Shown here: positions 10,827 through 22,674 of the stretch, in pieces
Position numbering within the stretch: the stretch's first letter is position 1
Layout of the letters: every line of letters starts with the position of its first letter
Assembly: GCA_034509735.1 (NCBI GenBank)
Contig: JACGWO010000006.1
Span: 759,001 to 823,000 of the forward strand
Source: Sesamum alatum
Taxonomy: Eukaryota > Streptophyta > Magnoliopsida > Lamiales > Pedaliaceae
DNA: 64,000 nt
Direction of reading: 5' to 3'
Notes under the pieces: model-generated
Told to the model about the DNA's origin: nothing
Database searches by the model: none
What the model saw: only the letters and a program-made list of their open reading frames with translations
Made by a program: the position numbers and the translations under genes

Positions 10827-13800
10827 ATGCAGGAGAAAAGTAGTCGTAGTAGTAGTAGTGATAAGGTGATGGACGGTTCAGATATAACGCAGTTGGTTGA
10901 GAACGAGAAAGTTTTCAGCAATTTCGTGGATCATAAATTTCAAGAACTCGACACCGACTGTGATGGGAAGCTCTCTGTCAAAGAGTTACAACCTGCTGTG
11001 GCGGATATAGGCGCTGCTCTTGGATTGCCGGCTCAGGGCACAAACGCTGAATCTGATCATATTTATTCCGAGGTTTCTTGCTGTCCCTTTTCATCTTTTC
11101 TTCTCTTTGTCTGGTTCTACAAACACCCACAAGTGTGTGTTTGTTTGTGTGTTTTTTTCCCTTTTGATGGGGGTGGGGTTGGGATAGTATGCGTGCATAT
11201 GTTTTGGCCAGCCAAGATGCAAGATTTATGAAAGATAATCAAAGTGTATTTGCAGTTTTGTATGTGGATTATTGCATATGGTTGGTATGCAAAGATTCAA
11301 GATTTGTGAAGTATATTTGTTGCTTTATATAGTGTTCTGCCGGATTGGATTTGGTATTGCAATTCTTGTTGCATCTTCTATTCCGTTTCGGATATACACG
11401 CCATGTGTATAAAATATTTCCTTGGATAAAATTGATGACGTAATCTTTGTACATGTGTATGTGAAATGCAATATAAGATGCAACGAGAACTGCAATGGGA
11501 AATCCAATCCGGTGTGCTGCCCTTCTCTTTCTTGTTTTTCCCCTGTTTCTGTTTTCCAGTGTTGATATCTTGGGTGTTATTGTGTAACGGGTTCTTGCGG
11601 GTGGTAGATTCTTGGTTCTGGTTGTTATTGTTAGAATTCTGCTTTAAGCTTACAAAATTATAATCTTGGTGTATTTAGCAACAACCTAGTCCTTTTGTAT
11701 ACCCTTAATTTGTCTTTCTCGATTGGTTCTTGCATTTGTACTGGTTCTTATTGTTAGAATCCTGTTTTAGGCTTACAAAGTTGTAATCTTGGTGTATTTA
11801 GAAACAAATGAGTCCTTTTCTATACCCTTAATTTGTTTGTCTAGATTAGTTCTTGGGTTTGTACTGTAGATTGCATGAACATGTTTCGCTTCAGGAAGTC
11901 TCTGAGGCAAATTGGGGCAGATAGCAATAAGTAACGATACGTGTACACAGCCTTCCAACCATATAGTGCTTTTCTTCACTCTTTCTGATAGAATATAAGA
12001 AATTTTACTTTGAATGAAAGAGTTTGGAGAGATTTTCCGATAACAGAATACGTTTCTTGATCTGCTATTTCTACATTTTCGTTCATGGAGTACCGAAATT
12101 TTGAAGAAAAAAGGTGGTATTTACTAAGTTTGATCTTCTAAATTCCAAGTCTAGATGTTCACCTCAATGAAAGTGTTGGCATGTGTCATCAAATTCTTCC
12201 CATATATTATTCTTTCATATGCCGCAATCTTAATTAATTCAGCTGAGTTACTTACGTATGTTATCTCTATTCTTGTTTGTCGTTAGTTCTGGCGTCTGTC
12301 TTGAATTTATGTGATCTCATTTCATTGACTTGCGAGTCTCAAAGCAAATAGGTGTTGTTCTCTGGAAATCTCTAACAGCTGTTGAGTATGTTTATCTATT
12401 TTGTCGTTGCATTAAGTTCTGTTCTTTTGTCTTTGAGCTATTATAGTTGCATTTAATTAGTAATTTAGGGAAGATAAATGCTCGGAGTCCTATGAGATAT
12501 ATCTGACTAGTTCGAGATCCTGATTCAAGGTCAATTTTGGGGGCATAGTTTTGAGTTAATCTTTCGTCATAACATGACTTTGAGTATGCCGATCCCAACT
12601 GAAAATTCTGCAGAAACTATGATTTTCAATATGTCGGTGGGACTAAAATGAAAAGTACGGGTTGAAAGGTATAGGGAGGTTGTCAAAGAATCCTTTCTGA
12701 GCCGGAATGAGAGGCTTGATGGGGACATTGCAACTTTGTGCTTAATTTTCAATGTTTAATTTCAAGGAAACGGGAAAAAGAAAAACATCTTGCTTTAGAC
12801 GAAACCGAAAGTACAAACCTGCCACCAATAATGTTAGAAATAACAAGATTCTTCTTAAATTTTCGAAGTATGGTTCAAACAAAAACACATGAAGAGTTCA
12901 CAGAAATCCAAGATTGTGATCATCTCTGGGAAGTGAATGGGTAAGATACTGACATCAATTTCTCATGAGTTGTTTGCTGTACTACTTTGTTCTTGCATCA
13001 ATATTCAGTACTGCTTTTTCAAAGAACTAAAGCATGCCACTTGTGATATCATCCAGGTTCTTAACGAATTTACACACGGTAAGCTACAGAAAATTAGCAA
13101 GCCTGAATTTAAAGAGGTTCTATCAGATTTTCTACTGGGAATGGCAGCTGGTCTAAAACGAGATCCTGTTGTGATTCTTCGGATTGATGGTGGAGACCTC
13201 CATGAGTTTGTCCAGAGTCCGACTTTTGAACCGGAGATGCTGTCTATATTTTCGGAGATTGGATTGCCCGATAGATCCCTCAAAGACAACATCATTAAGG
13301 CTTTCGAGAAACTTACAGTCGACCATGGGATGCCTCCTGTGACAGATCCTTGGGTAATATCCTTGCTTTAACTATTCATTCTAGTTCGACGTTTCCCGTC
13401 AAATTCATCGAGCACCGTCTTCTGTAGGTTATGAGTAACGTTGTGGAACCAGCACTAGAATCCCTTGGCAATGCCCTTCAGCAGCCAACATCACAGGACA
13501 CATTTTTGGCTGCATTCAAGAAAGCGGCAGAAAGTGTGGTGCGCATTCTCAAGGAACGACCGGCCATTGTTGCTCACAGCCAGAATACTTTTGATGGGAG
13601 CGGTATTAAGAAACTCCTGTCGAACAAAATTGAGTTGGATAAGGTTAGTAACACTGCTTAAGGCGAGCCTATAATCTGCATGGATTCAAATTTTTGCCTT
13701 TGCCTAATTCTTGATAAATTGTAGTTGAATTTGCTCCCATCCCACCATCATAGCCCCCAATGTAGCACCCTCTCCAACAATCACATTCCATCTGATAACA

Positions 13801-14392
13801 AAATCACGTTTAACCCGATAAGACAACTCATATTTTTGTCAATATATTACACAAAATTCTAGTGACTAGCAGATTTGAGGTACAAAATTCATCTTCACCT
13901 CTTTGTTTGAGTACAATTATTTTCATTCTTAATCCATTTTGTGCGATCTTCCCATCTTGCACATTATGCATGCAGGCAATGGATTCTGCATTACGAGGTA
14001 TTCCCAGAGAGCGACACGGGACAATATCAAAGGAAAATTTGGGATTGGCACTTGATTCTTTGGCCGCGTCTGCCGACTTACCTCCACTTGGTGCCGTTGT
14101 TCAGGTACTTTTTGTAATGTGGCCAAATCTCAAGGGTGTCTGTTGTTATCCCTTTTTCTTAAGATGGTGAATTTCGGTACAGATGGATGATATTATGAAC
14201 GAAGCTCTTAAAATGGTCGGTGCTGGTGATGGGAAAATGGTGAAGGAAGATGAGTTCAAGAAGTTGTTGGCACAAGTTCTTGGGAGCATCATGCTGCAGT
14301 TGGAAGGCAAGTCTGTTTCAGTGTCGATAAATTCGATCGTGCATGAGCCGGTCGCTTCGTCCTCCACGCTCCTGAAGCCGTCTTCACCCTAG
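10827..14392 (+). CDS. EF-hand calcium-binding protein
   Basis: Five exons: 10827-11072, 13057-13353, 13428-13643, 13976-14104 and 14183-14392. All introns are phase 0 GT-AG, and the product is 365 residues. The clearest domain is a canonical EF-hand loop at residues 42-53 (D42, D44, D46, G47, E53). A second, degenerate loop of the GAGDGKMVKEDE type lies near residues 308-319, and other EF-like stretches (HGKLQKISKPEF, RHGTISKENL) lack full ligand sets. The N-terminus is serine-rich. There is no signal peptide or membrane segment, so a soluble cytosolic or nuclear calcium sensor is inferred. I chose the ATG at 10827 because the upstream in-frame codon at 10788 is GTG. The product resembles a plant family annotated only as EF-hand motif-containing protein, and the target is unknown. 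Intron 1 is long (about 2 kb). Confidence 0.88.
11629..11870. repeat. tandem duplication inside EF-hand intron 1
   Basis: Two imperfect copies with a period of about 123 bp share TTGTTAGAATYCTG, TCTTGGTGTATTTAG and ATACCCTTAATTTGT. The duplication is intronic. Confidence 0.65.
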
Positions 14393-14625
14393 CTCGGAGA
14401 ATAATGAAAACATAACAAGAATAACTGAGGCGTGCATGTTTATGAAGCAGATGGTTGCTAACTTAAGCTATTACTAGAATGCAAGTTTCTTGCAACTGTG
14501 TAGAGAAGTGTACGCTCGCAAAGAACTAATGTTGATGATAGTTGTGTCTTAATTCAGCATTTTGAGCTTGCCAGGTAAATTTGATCTTTCAGACAATGTT
14601 GCATATGGTATTCTGTTTAATATTT

Positions 14626-15303
14626 AGATAATTACACTGCACTCTCTTGAAATTTTATGTAATTATACGTATACATCCTGTGGTTTTTAAATTATATCTA
14701 GTACCCCCGATGTTTGTTTCTATCTATAAATAGATTCCTCTATTAGTTAAAATCACCAAATTTGTTTAGATTAGCATGCAGAGATATATAAGGGTAGTTT
14801 GGTTAGAAAAAGATTTATTTGGCTGCAATAAGTCAGTAATAACTCAATCAAGGGCAAATATAGATTCTCATTCACTTTTTTTTGCTAATATAATCGAATT
14901 CGGGGAATTTTGACTAACGAAATGATTTATTTGTTAGACGAAAACAAACTTCAAGAATTCTAAATGCAATTTTTCAAACCATAAGGGATTTATGTGTAAT
15001 TAAACTAAATTTCAATGAAGGGGAGTGTAATTATCGGGTTTAATGCAATTTATCTCCTTGCAATATTGTAAATGAGCAAATTACCCTCTTATGAAAAAAA
15101 AAAAATAGCAATTTATCTCATTGTATTTTTTAAACTAGAGCAATTTACAGGGGGGTAAATTGCTCTATTTTAAAAAATACGAGGAGATAAATTGATTCAT
15201 TTTATAAAATACAGAGAGATAAATTGTTATTTTTCATAAGGGGGTATTTTGCATATTTACAATATCACAATAGAGTTGCTTGCATTTTTTCCTGTAATTA
15301 TCC
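14626..15303. mobile_element. MITE of the 62611-63160 type, interrupted by a second MITE
   Basis: Left end AGATAATTACACTGCACTC, interior with CTATTAGTTAAAATCACC and AATTCGGGGAATTTTGACTA, right end GGGGAGTGTAATTATC. The right end is split by the nested element at 15036-15293, which duplicated GTAATTATC. Confidence 0.7.
15036..15293. mobile_element. nested near-palindromic MITE, same family as 61496-61824
   Basis: It starts GGGTTTAATGCAA and ends TTGCATTTTTTCCT. The arms carry complementary runs (AGCAAATTACCCTC against GGGGGTATTTTGCAT, and GAGCAATTTAC against GTAAATTGCTC). It is flanked by a perfect 9-bp direct repeat GTAATTATC (15027-15035 and 15294-15302). That target lies in the right terminus of the outer MITE. 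Confidence 0.8.
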
Positions 15304-15431
15304 GTAGATATGATTAGACATTTGATCAGTTTGGTTGAAAACAAATCTGGTCGGAGATTAATTGATATACATACAGTGAAATTTGTTTCTTACAACATCT
15401 TAATCATGGATGCATAAAGAAGTAAAAACTC

Positions 15432-16592
15432 TCATCCTCTTTTCACTTCACTCCCAAACATGATCTTAACAACGTTGTAGAAATCATGGTCATATGCCTT
15501 GGACCTGTGATGCTGTCTAGGAATGATCTTTGTGTACAAATAGAACGCAACGCAAGCAATAGCAGGCCCAGCCCAAAACACCCAGTGCCCATCCCACAGA
15601 TGGCCACCTCTAACGATCGCCGGCCCAATGCACCTCGCCGGGTTAATCCCTGCCCCGACGTAGCCCTTTTGAGCCGTGACCGTGGAGGAGACGAACACGA
15701 GAAGGCCCAAAACCACCCCAACGACAATAAAAACAAGAACGTGTCCCAATTGCTTGGCTTGCCGATGATCATAGGCCATCCATATCGACGCGAAAAGAAA
15801 AATAAAACTACAAATGATCTCGAGCCAGAAGGCTTGGGCCGTCTCGAGGCCTATCGTGATGGGGCCATCCGGGCCTGGCGCCACAATTGTTATAGTGCAA
15901 CCGCCGAGTGAAAAGTCCTGCTCGATTGCGCTACTCACTACTGCTCTCAGAGCCAGCGCGCCTAGAATTGCACCTGCACACTGCGCGACTATGTAAACCA
16001 GCGCGCGCGACATGGAGATTAGGCCGACTAGCGCTGCCGAGAAGGAGATTATCGGGTTGATGTGCCCGCCGGAGACGGGGTGCACTGCAAGAAGCAGGAT
16101 GGTAATAATGACGGCGGCCAGAACAGATAGTACGAGATTCGGCATTTTGATGTCGGACTCGAATGTCGAGATGACAATCGTGTCTAACATGAACACGAGA
16201 ACCGCAGTTCCAAGAAGCTCCCCCACCGATGCTCGGTAAACCTATTTTACATCAACACAGCATCAAGATCACATAAAACATAAACATGATTAAATTCGTC
16301 GTTCTTACATCTAAAGTGAGAAATTCATCCAAGCCCAGCACGTCAGTTAGTGTCGGAGAGAGCTGTTCTTTGTGTTCTTGATCAACCGTCCAATTCTTGG
16401 TTCTGCTGAATCAAAAGAAACAGCAGAAATTTTAACAAAGATGATCAGTATATATATATATATATAGTTAGGACTTGAGAATTAAACTTGCCGGGATGGA
16501 GTAGAGGAGAGAGGCTGAATCTTGGTTCCGACAGTTTGGGATTCTTCGTCATCCACAGCTTGTAATTGCAGCCCGCTGTTAGCAGCAGCCAT
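15432..16592 (-). CDS. X intrinsic protein (XIP) aquaporin
   Basis: Three exons in transcript order: 16592-16492, 16405-16309 and 16241-15432, about 335 residues. This is a plasma-membrane MIP-family channel. XIPs conduct small uncharged solutes (glycerol, urea, boric acid, hydrogen peroxide) and are often poor water channels. Visible are six hydrophobic segments, a first pore motif changed from NPA to NPI (about residues 128-130) and a second NPA inside NPARC (about 266-270). The Cys after NPAR is the XIP signature. The N-terminus is a hydrophilic cytosolic tail. The frame across intron 1 only holds with a GC donor (CG|GCAAGT), and the acceptor is a tandem CAGCAG, so one Arg may be optional. 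The TATA box at 16660-16667 supports the ATG at 16592. MITEs abut both sides. Confidence 0.93.
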
Positions 16593-16659
16593 GCTTTTAA
16601 TTAATTTCTTGTTTTTTTGAAGCTGATCAGTTCTGCCTTTGCATTGCGCTGCCACCCCA

Positions 16660-16667
16660 TATATATA
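16660..16667 (-). promoter_or_regulatory. TATA box of the XIP gene
   Basis: Minus-strand TATATATA preceded by C, 68 bp upstream of the ATG at 16592. This leaves a plausible leader of about 35-40 nt. Confidence 0.6.
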
Positions 16668-16730
16668 GATACAAATTTGTATAAGGGAAAGTGACAATAG
16701 CTGAAAGTTTGATCTCCGAATATTAAATAA

Positions 16731-17188
16731 GATAAATTACAACTGAGTGTGATGAGGTTTAACATAATTATAAATACTTATTAATTGTTGAAAAATAATT
16801 AACGGTTGTCCAATAATTCGCTCAATTCGTAAGTATATGTTAGGTTTTTACCTATTTTTTGTGATAAACTGTCCAAAATACCCTTATAGATCAGAAATTA
16901 TAATTTTACTTATTTATTAATTTTTTTAATTTTTTTATGGATTAAATGGATAATTTTTCTTAAAGTTTGTAAACTTTTTCCATCCATTTTGTCCGATTTT
17001 TTGTACAGCTTTTTTACTTTTTTTAAAATAAAAAAGTACAATAAGGATAAAATTGATAGTTCTAGAATTTCATCCAAAGATTACATAATTTCATCAAATA
17101 TTGAGAACGTATTTATAATTTTTTAAATAATAAATAAATATCTATTATTATGATAAATCTCGGTAAAACCCATCGTATAAATTACTCC
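16731..17188. mobile_element. MITE in the XIP promoter
   Basis: Left end GATAAATTACAACTGAG, right end GTATAAATTACTCC, with interior GTTTAACATAATTATAAATAC and a complementary part near 17090-17150. It is flanked by ATTAAATAA (16722-16730) and ATTAAATAT (17189-17197), an 8/9 direct repeat. Its edge is about 63 bp upstream of the TATA box. Confidence 0.65.
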
Positions 17189-17197
17189 ATTAAATAT

Positions 17198-18349
17198 TCA
17201 TCACCAACAAGAATGGAGATTCAGTTGGATATTAATGGCTGTCTCTCCTCACTCCTACTTAATGTGTACACATCTCTCTTCTGACCTTTCTCTCTTTCCC
17301 AAAATATCAATAATAATAATGATTATTATTATTATTATTACCAGTACCTCTTAATTAATGTATTCAAGATTCATAATAATTATCCTCTTTTTTTGGTTTT
17401 CTGACTTTTTCCTCTCTAATACTAGCATATATTTATAGCTAATCATTAAATAATTAAATTTTTACTACTTTTTCCTCTATAGATTCATAATATTTATTTT
17501 TTTAATCTATAAAAGTTTAGATCTTATGAAACCTATTTTAAACAGTATTCTAACTAAAGAAACCTAATTACCACTAAATTTTTCTTTCATCAAACATTTG
17601 ATAATCACCGTAACTCCAGCAATATACTCACTATGTACTTTTAATGAGGTTCAGGTTCAAGTTCGTGACATTCAAGCTGATGTGTATGTTTACTTGTTTA
17701 TAATGGGCAGATTGTATTTTCTATTTTAAATCATGTTGCATCTTCTATTCAAAGTAAAATAAACGTTGACGTCTATAAAATATTTCTTTAAATAAATTAT
17801 ATGGAATAGAATATGCAATAAAATTTGAAAATGCATATGTTTTAATACTCCCTCCTAACTTCTGTAACTTTTTTTTTTTTTTTCGCAAATTTGAATTTAG
17901 AAATTTATTTCTTGGAGGATTTCCCAAAGTAATGAAATGATAGGCATGCATGCAGTTCCTAAATGCCTCTAAATTAGGCAAAGAAGCTGCTCTATACCTA
18001 ACTTATTCAATTAATATCCTATGAGATGATCCATTTTGCCATCTCATTCTCAAAATGGAGCTTTCTTATCTCTACTAAATTAATTAGGCTAAACTACTTC
18101 TCTTTTTATTTTATTTATTATTTATGTTTTTGTTTATATGTTTTGGACTAATTATTTCTATTTCCATTTCGATGAAAAAAAAAAATGGAATGAGTTTAAT
18201 TGAGATGAGATTCTTTTTTAAGAGTCAGATTGAATGTGAGATAAAAGTAGTTGATATGATGTGTAAAAGATGTTGATAGAAAAAAAATATAATAATTAAT
18301 ATATGGATATGATATATTTTTCTAACATTAGAAAAAAATAATATTATTG
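17198..18349. other. intergenic, nothing assigned
   Basis: AT-rich with homopolymer runs and a short (ATT)n near 17320-17340. No gene or bounded element is recognised. Confidence 0.5.
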
Positions 18350-18649
18350 GCTACATTTTTAATGGCTATGGCTAAATATCGTGGTAAAACACTATTATTA
18401 ACTACGATTAAATAGAATTCGATGCAAAACCTAGCTTTTCCACCATGAAAAACTTATTTGCCACAACTAAGAGTCGTGGTAAAAGCATTCGACATAGCTT
18501 TTTGCCATAACAGATGTTTTAGCCTCTCTCACAAAAACCACGACAAACAATTATTGCGTGACCGTAGTCAATGACTAGTTGTTACGACTATTTAGCATTA
18601 ATCATGACAATTAGCCATAATTAAATGTTATACTTCTTGAAATGTAGTG
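18350..18649. mobile_element. possible CACTA-type transposon remnant
   Basis: It ends TGTAGTG (18643-18649), which reads CACTACA on the minus strand with a following AAGAAG, as in plant CACTA termini. The interior repeats TCGTGGTAAAA-type motifs on both strands. The other terminus is not found. Confidence 0.35.
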
Positions 18650-18689
18650 AAATGTATTTGACTTATTACTTTTTCAAATGAAAAAATTA

Positions 18690-19010
18690 TTCATACAACT
18701 AGGCTTGGCAATGGGTCCGGATAATCGCCGTCCTGAGGGGGAAAGTTCAAGTCCAAGAATCGAGTAACGGGACAGGTAGCAAGTATGACCAAATAGTACC
18801 TGTTCGGAGTCGGGGCATGTATCGAGTTCACTCGAACCCCACTCGTATACAATTTTATTTATTTTTATATGTTTTATATATGCTTTTAGACCCGCGGGGG
18901 TTTTGTACCAAGACGGGGTAGGTCCTTTGGTCCTTCCCGGAGTCGATCAGGCGGGTCTTGGGTCCACCTCAATCCACCCCACTGCCCCGCCTACCTACAA
19001 CCACCTTTGA
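18690..19010. repeat. GC-rich interspersed repeat fragment
   Basis: It begins near GGCTTGGCAATGGGTCCGG, with GACCCGCGGGGG and CGGGTCTTGGGTCC runs, in otherwise AT-rich DNA. This composition is typical of a dispersed plant repeat. I cannot assign the class. Confidence 0.4.
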
Positions 19011-19507
19011 TTTGATAAAATGGAGTGAGGTGAGATACATCTCTCAAGCAAGCACAATCTATCTTTATTAATTTAAATTATTTTTATGCCCTTATTCAAT
19101 GAAATTAACCTTAATTTATTTGATGCAACATAGTTTTTTTTTTTTTTTTTTTTTTTAACTCCAACTATTAGAAATCATGCAATTTGGTTAAAATGAAAGG
19201 ATATATGGAGGAAATTTTTAATAAAAAAATATAAATTACCAAAGAAAAAACTCGTTATTGTTTATACTTTTAGCCCTATAACACGTGATGCTTCACTGAG
19301 AAACATGTTGCAATTTTACATGCTTAGAGTGCAAGTTCCTTAATACGAATTTAGATCCTTAATTTATGATTACCATGTGTACTAGACGTGCTTAGTGATG
19401 TACTTATATTAATTATTTGAAAAATATCAAGATAAGATCATATATATATGTATATTGTGTCAATGAGTTCAATGCATATTTTATTTTATTTTTATCATAT
19501 ATATATA

Positions 19508-20280
19508 GACTTAATTGCATTTACTGTCCCGTATATTAGGGGTGGTAAATTAAGGACATTAAATATAGGGGTGGCAAATACTGTCTTGGAATTAACTTTT
19601 TTTTGGCAATTGTAGGACTCCGGCCACCGAACTTTTGAAAGTGGGCGGAATTTGCGGACGTTGACAAATATAGGGTTTTTTAGATTGGGAAAAAAGCTGA
19701 TTGTGCATATTTTAAAAATATCGTGCCACATAAGTGCTGACATGGAAAAAAATATATAAAATAAATTTTAAATTTATATTATGTATATAATTATATATTA
19801 CATTATTATATAATATAAATTAATTTTTTTAAATAATTTAATTTTTTTAATTTATATTATATAATAATGTAATATATAAATATATACATGCAAATTTAAA
19901 TTTATATTATACAATAATTTTATTTTTATATTGTATAATTTTTAAAATTATATTTAAAATATATTTTTTTAATTTATGATATATAATAATTTATAGTTAT
20001 ATACATAATGTAAATTTAAAATTTATTTTATATATTTTTTCCATGTCAGCGCTTATGTGGCAAGATATTTTTTAAAATATGCCCACAACTTTTTTCCTAA
20101 TTTAAAAAATCCTAAATTTGTCCACGTCAGCAAATTCCAACCACTTTTAAAAATCCGATGGCCGGAGTCCTGCAATTGCCAAAAAAAAGTTAATTCCAGG
20201 ACAGTATTTGCCACCCCTATAATTAAGGTCTTTATTTTGCCACTCCTCCTAATATACGGGACAGTAAACGCAATTAAACC
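19508..20280. mobile_element. 773-bp palindromic foldback element
   Basis: The two ends are inverted copies: ACTTAATTGCATTTACTGTC at left and its complement (GACAGTAAACGCAATTAAAC) at right. The arms continue through the GGCAAATACTGTC, CCGGCCACCGAAC and GCGCTTATGTGG-type blocks for about 250 bp each. The central 19750-20040 is AT-rich and itself nearly palindromic. It is flanked by TA repeats, so a target duplication cannot be read. Open frames in the arms are mirror images of each other and not genes. Confidence 0.85.
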
Positions 20281-20494
20281 TATATATATATATATGTGAA
20301 ATTTAAAGATTCGATTGAGATCACATACACTATGATTTAATTTCCGCTCTTGCAAGTCTCCATCTCGAAAAAGTTTAAGTAATCTTAGACCATAAAATTC
20401 AATTAATATTTAATATCTTGGACCATAAGTGGGACATAAATTAAATTTGTATAGTTGAGAAGAATTAAAAATTCGACCGGTTGATTAAAAAACG

Positions 20495-20632
20495 ACACAA
20501 TGTATCGATACATCAAGTTATTTGAGCTCGACTAGCATTCAATTATGTACAATTCGTTTTAATCAACCACACAATGTATTGATACATCAAATTATTTGAG
20601 CTCGACTAGCATTCAATTATGTACAATTCGTA
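20495..20632. repeat. 74-bp tandem duplication
   Basis: Two copies of ACACAATGTATYGATACATC followed by TTATTTGAGCTCGACTAGC, with a period of 74 bp. The core TGTATCGATACA is palindromic. Confidence 0.75.
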
Positions 20633-21103
20633 TGAACGTGATTTCTTTAACAATTAATTATACATAAATATAGTTTCATTTTCATATATAAAAATTATTA
20701 TTTTAAGATATTCAAAGGTCCAAACAACCCTATCACTTGTGGTACTCTTTTGATGGTTGGCACTTCTTTTCAACTCCTATGATCAATTGGTTGAGCACTT
20801 GAGCTAATAATTTCAAGTGTCAACATATGAGCAACTACATTTTCAAGCTCTTTAAAATCATTAAAATTAAATTATTATTTGGGGTTCCATAAATGAATTT
20901 AGGCTAAACGTACATACATTATTACATTGTAAATATTAATTGAAATAATTTAATTAACGACTAATAATCAATTAATTTATATTTCATAACAAATCGGCGT
21001 TTTATAATCAAAACAGACAAATACACGCATATTTATATGTGGGATTTAGATATAAGACCTTGAATTATTAAAATTTCAGTCGAGTTTGCAATTATTGTTA
21101 TAT
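20633..21103. other. intergenic, nothing assigned
   Basis: AT-rich. No gene or bounded element is seen. Confidence 0.45.
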
Positions 21104-21112
21104 TATTTTTAA

Positions 21113-21527
21113 GGGTAAATTACATCTACCTCCCCTGAGGTTTGACATAATTACAAATATTCCCCTGTTGTTTGAAAATTATAAATACCCCTCTGAGGTT
21201 TGTAATTTTCAACCAAATGCCTGAAATTGACCATTTTGCTCTTGATTTTTTAGTTAAATTGCATAAAAATCAGCCAAGGCAAATTGCATTATTAACTCCT
21301 CTGTGTAAAAAACTTTAAGAACCTCTCCCTACACATTGCAGTTCAAAAAAAATCAAAGAATTTTAAAACTTAAATAAAATGCATAAGGGCATTTTGGTCA
21401 GTTCACCCATAAAAATGGGTTATTTGTTAGACGGTTACAAATCTCAAGGGGTATTTATAATTTTTCAAACAATAAAGGGATATTTGTAATTATGCCAAAC
21501 CTTAGGGGAGGTAGATGTAATTTATCC
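21113..21527. mobile_element. Mutator-like MITE, reference copy, 415 bp
   Basis: The ends GGGTAAATTACATCTACCTC and GAGGTAGATGTAATTTATCC are inverted copies. The perfect 9-bp target duplication TATTTTTAA lies at 21104-21112 and 21528-21536. The 9-bp duplication is the hallmark of Mutator-like elements. There is no coding capacity. Related copies lie at 3460, 3908, 10144, 42779 and 52131. Confidence 0.88.
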
Positions 21528-21730
21528 TATTTTTAATTTGAATCCCTCAAAATTATGTAAATTAATTTAATGATCACAATCTAATATTCTTAATTTATAT
21601 AGTTTAAGAAAGAATTAATATCTTGATATAGGTCAATTTGAAATAATTTCATTTTTTCAACCTAATCAATCCAAGTCTTGACCTTTTTGTCTCATTCCCC
21701 AACTACTAAAATCATTTATGTCCATCTATC

Positions 21731-21777
21731 CATAATAATAATAATAATAATAATAAATAATAATAATAATAATAATA

Positions 21778-21814
<37 letters not shown>
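21731..21814. repeat. (TAA)n microsatellite
   Basis: About 27 TAA units with two interruptions. It generates long Leu/Ile/Tyr/Asn open frames on both strands that are not genes. Confidence 0.9.
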
Positions 21815-22011
21815 TTATTTCCAGTTCTGTGTGGGTATAAGTCAACTCCATGAGAGTATGTGTGGGGGAGTGGCTCATAAATGAGGAAAATATCCAATCT
21901 CTTACAAGATATGCAAGTGGATACCATCCACATTGTAATGCCCTTTATTTCAAGGCAAGAGCTTTTGGGGCTTCTATTGCAATTTTTTTTTTTTTTAATA
22001 ATTGTAGGTTG

Positions 22012-22325
22012 TGTCCGGCGTGCTATTTCTACGTGCATATAATAAATAATTAATATTTTAAAATATATTATAAATAAAAATAAAATATATAAATAACAAA
22101 TTATATATAAGAAAATAAAAGAAAATCGATTTAAGATATCGACTGAACGAAAGAATTGGTGTAGTGGTGTTAAATGACGTGGAGTCAATTTTATAAAAAA
22201 AAATTGTTAATCTGTAAGATTATCCAATTAAAGGTATAATTATCATCTTTAAAAATTAGTGTGACAGTGTCAATAATTATCGTTCTTTAGTGTAGAGGAC
22301 CTTTCTTTTTCTATATTTATATAGA
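22012..22325 (-). mobile_element. decayed small Helitron-like element
   Basis: The minus strand starts with TC after A (22325) as TCTATATAAATATAGAAAAAG and ends near GCACGCCGGACACAAC without an intact CTAG. The interior ATAATAAATAATTAATATTTTA resembles the other family members. Confidence 0.4.
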
Positions 22326-22493
22326 TTATGTAAGTATTGTTTCTAATATTATTAAAAAAAGTTATTTTCTCAATATAATATTCAAATCTATGTCCATAAG
22401 TATTAAAATCTATTTTGTGCAACTATGCCCAAAATTATGCTTGCATAGCAAAAAGTCCTAAAGAAAAAGTTGGTCAGTTTAGGTTTTTTAAAT

Positions 22494-22674
22494 TGAGGTC
22501 TCGTTTACTCGGATGGGATTAAGTCGTGATAGATTAATGATGGATAAAATATAGGATGAGATTAAATTGTATCACTAATATTTTTATTTAAATCATCTAT
22601 TTATCTAAATATAAGTAAATAAGAGATTGAGTTGGATATCCTACCCAATGCTCACAAGTAAACAAGGCTTGAGG
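22494..22674. mobile_element. TIR MITE, about 180 bp (copy 1)
   Basis: Ends are GTCTCGTTTACTCGGATGGG and the CTCACAAGTAAACAAGGC side. It is flanked by TTGAG repeats. The interior GATTAAGTCGTGATAGATTA and TTGAGTTGGATATCC recurs inverted at 31167-31364. Confidence 0.6.

Noticed and set aside
13005..13295. 96-codon minus-strand frame
   Set aside because: Antisense shadow of EF-hand exon 2.
15486..15911. 141-codon plus-strand open frame
   Set aside because: Antisense shadow of the XIP aquaporin exon 3. It has no start context or family resemblance.
20053..20355. 100-codon minus-strand frame and its mirror at 19495-19743
   Set aside because: Both lie in the arms of the palindromic element and are inverted copies of each other, with no independent gene evidence.
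21712..22188. 158-codon minus-strand frame rich in Leu and Tyr
   Set aside because: It is produced by the (TAA)n microsatellite.
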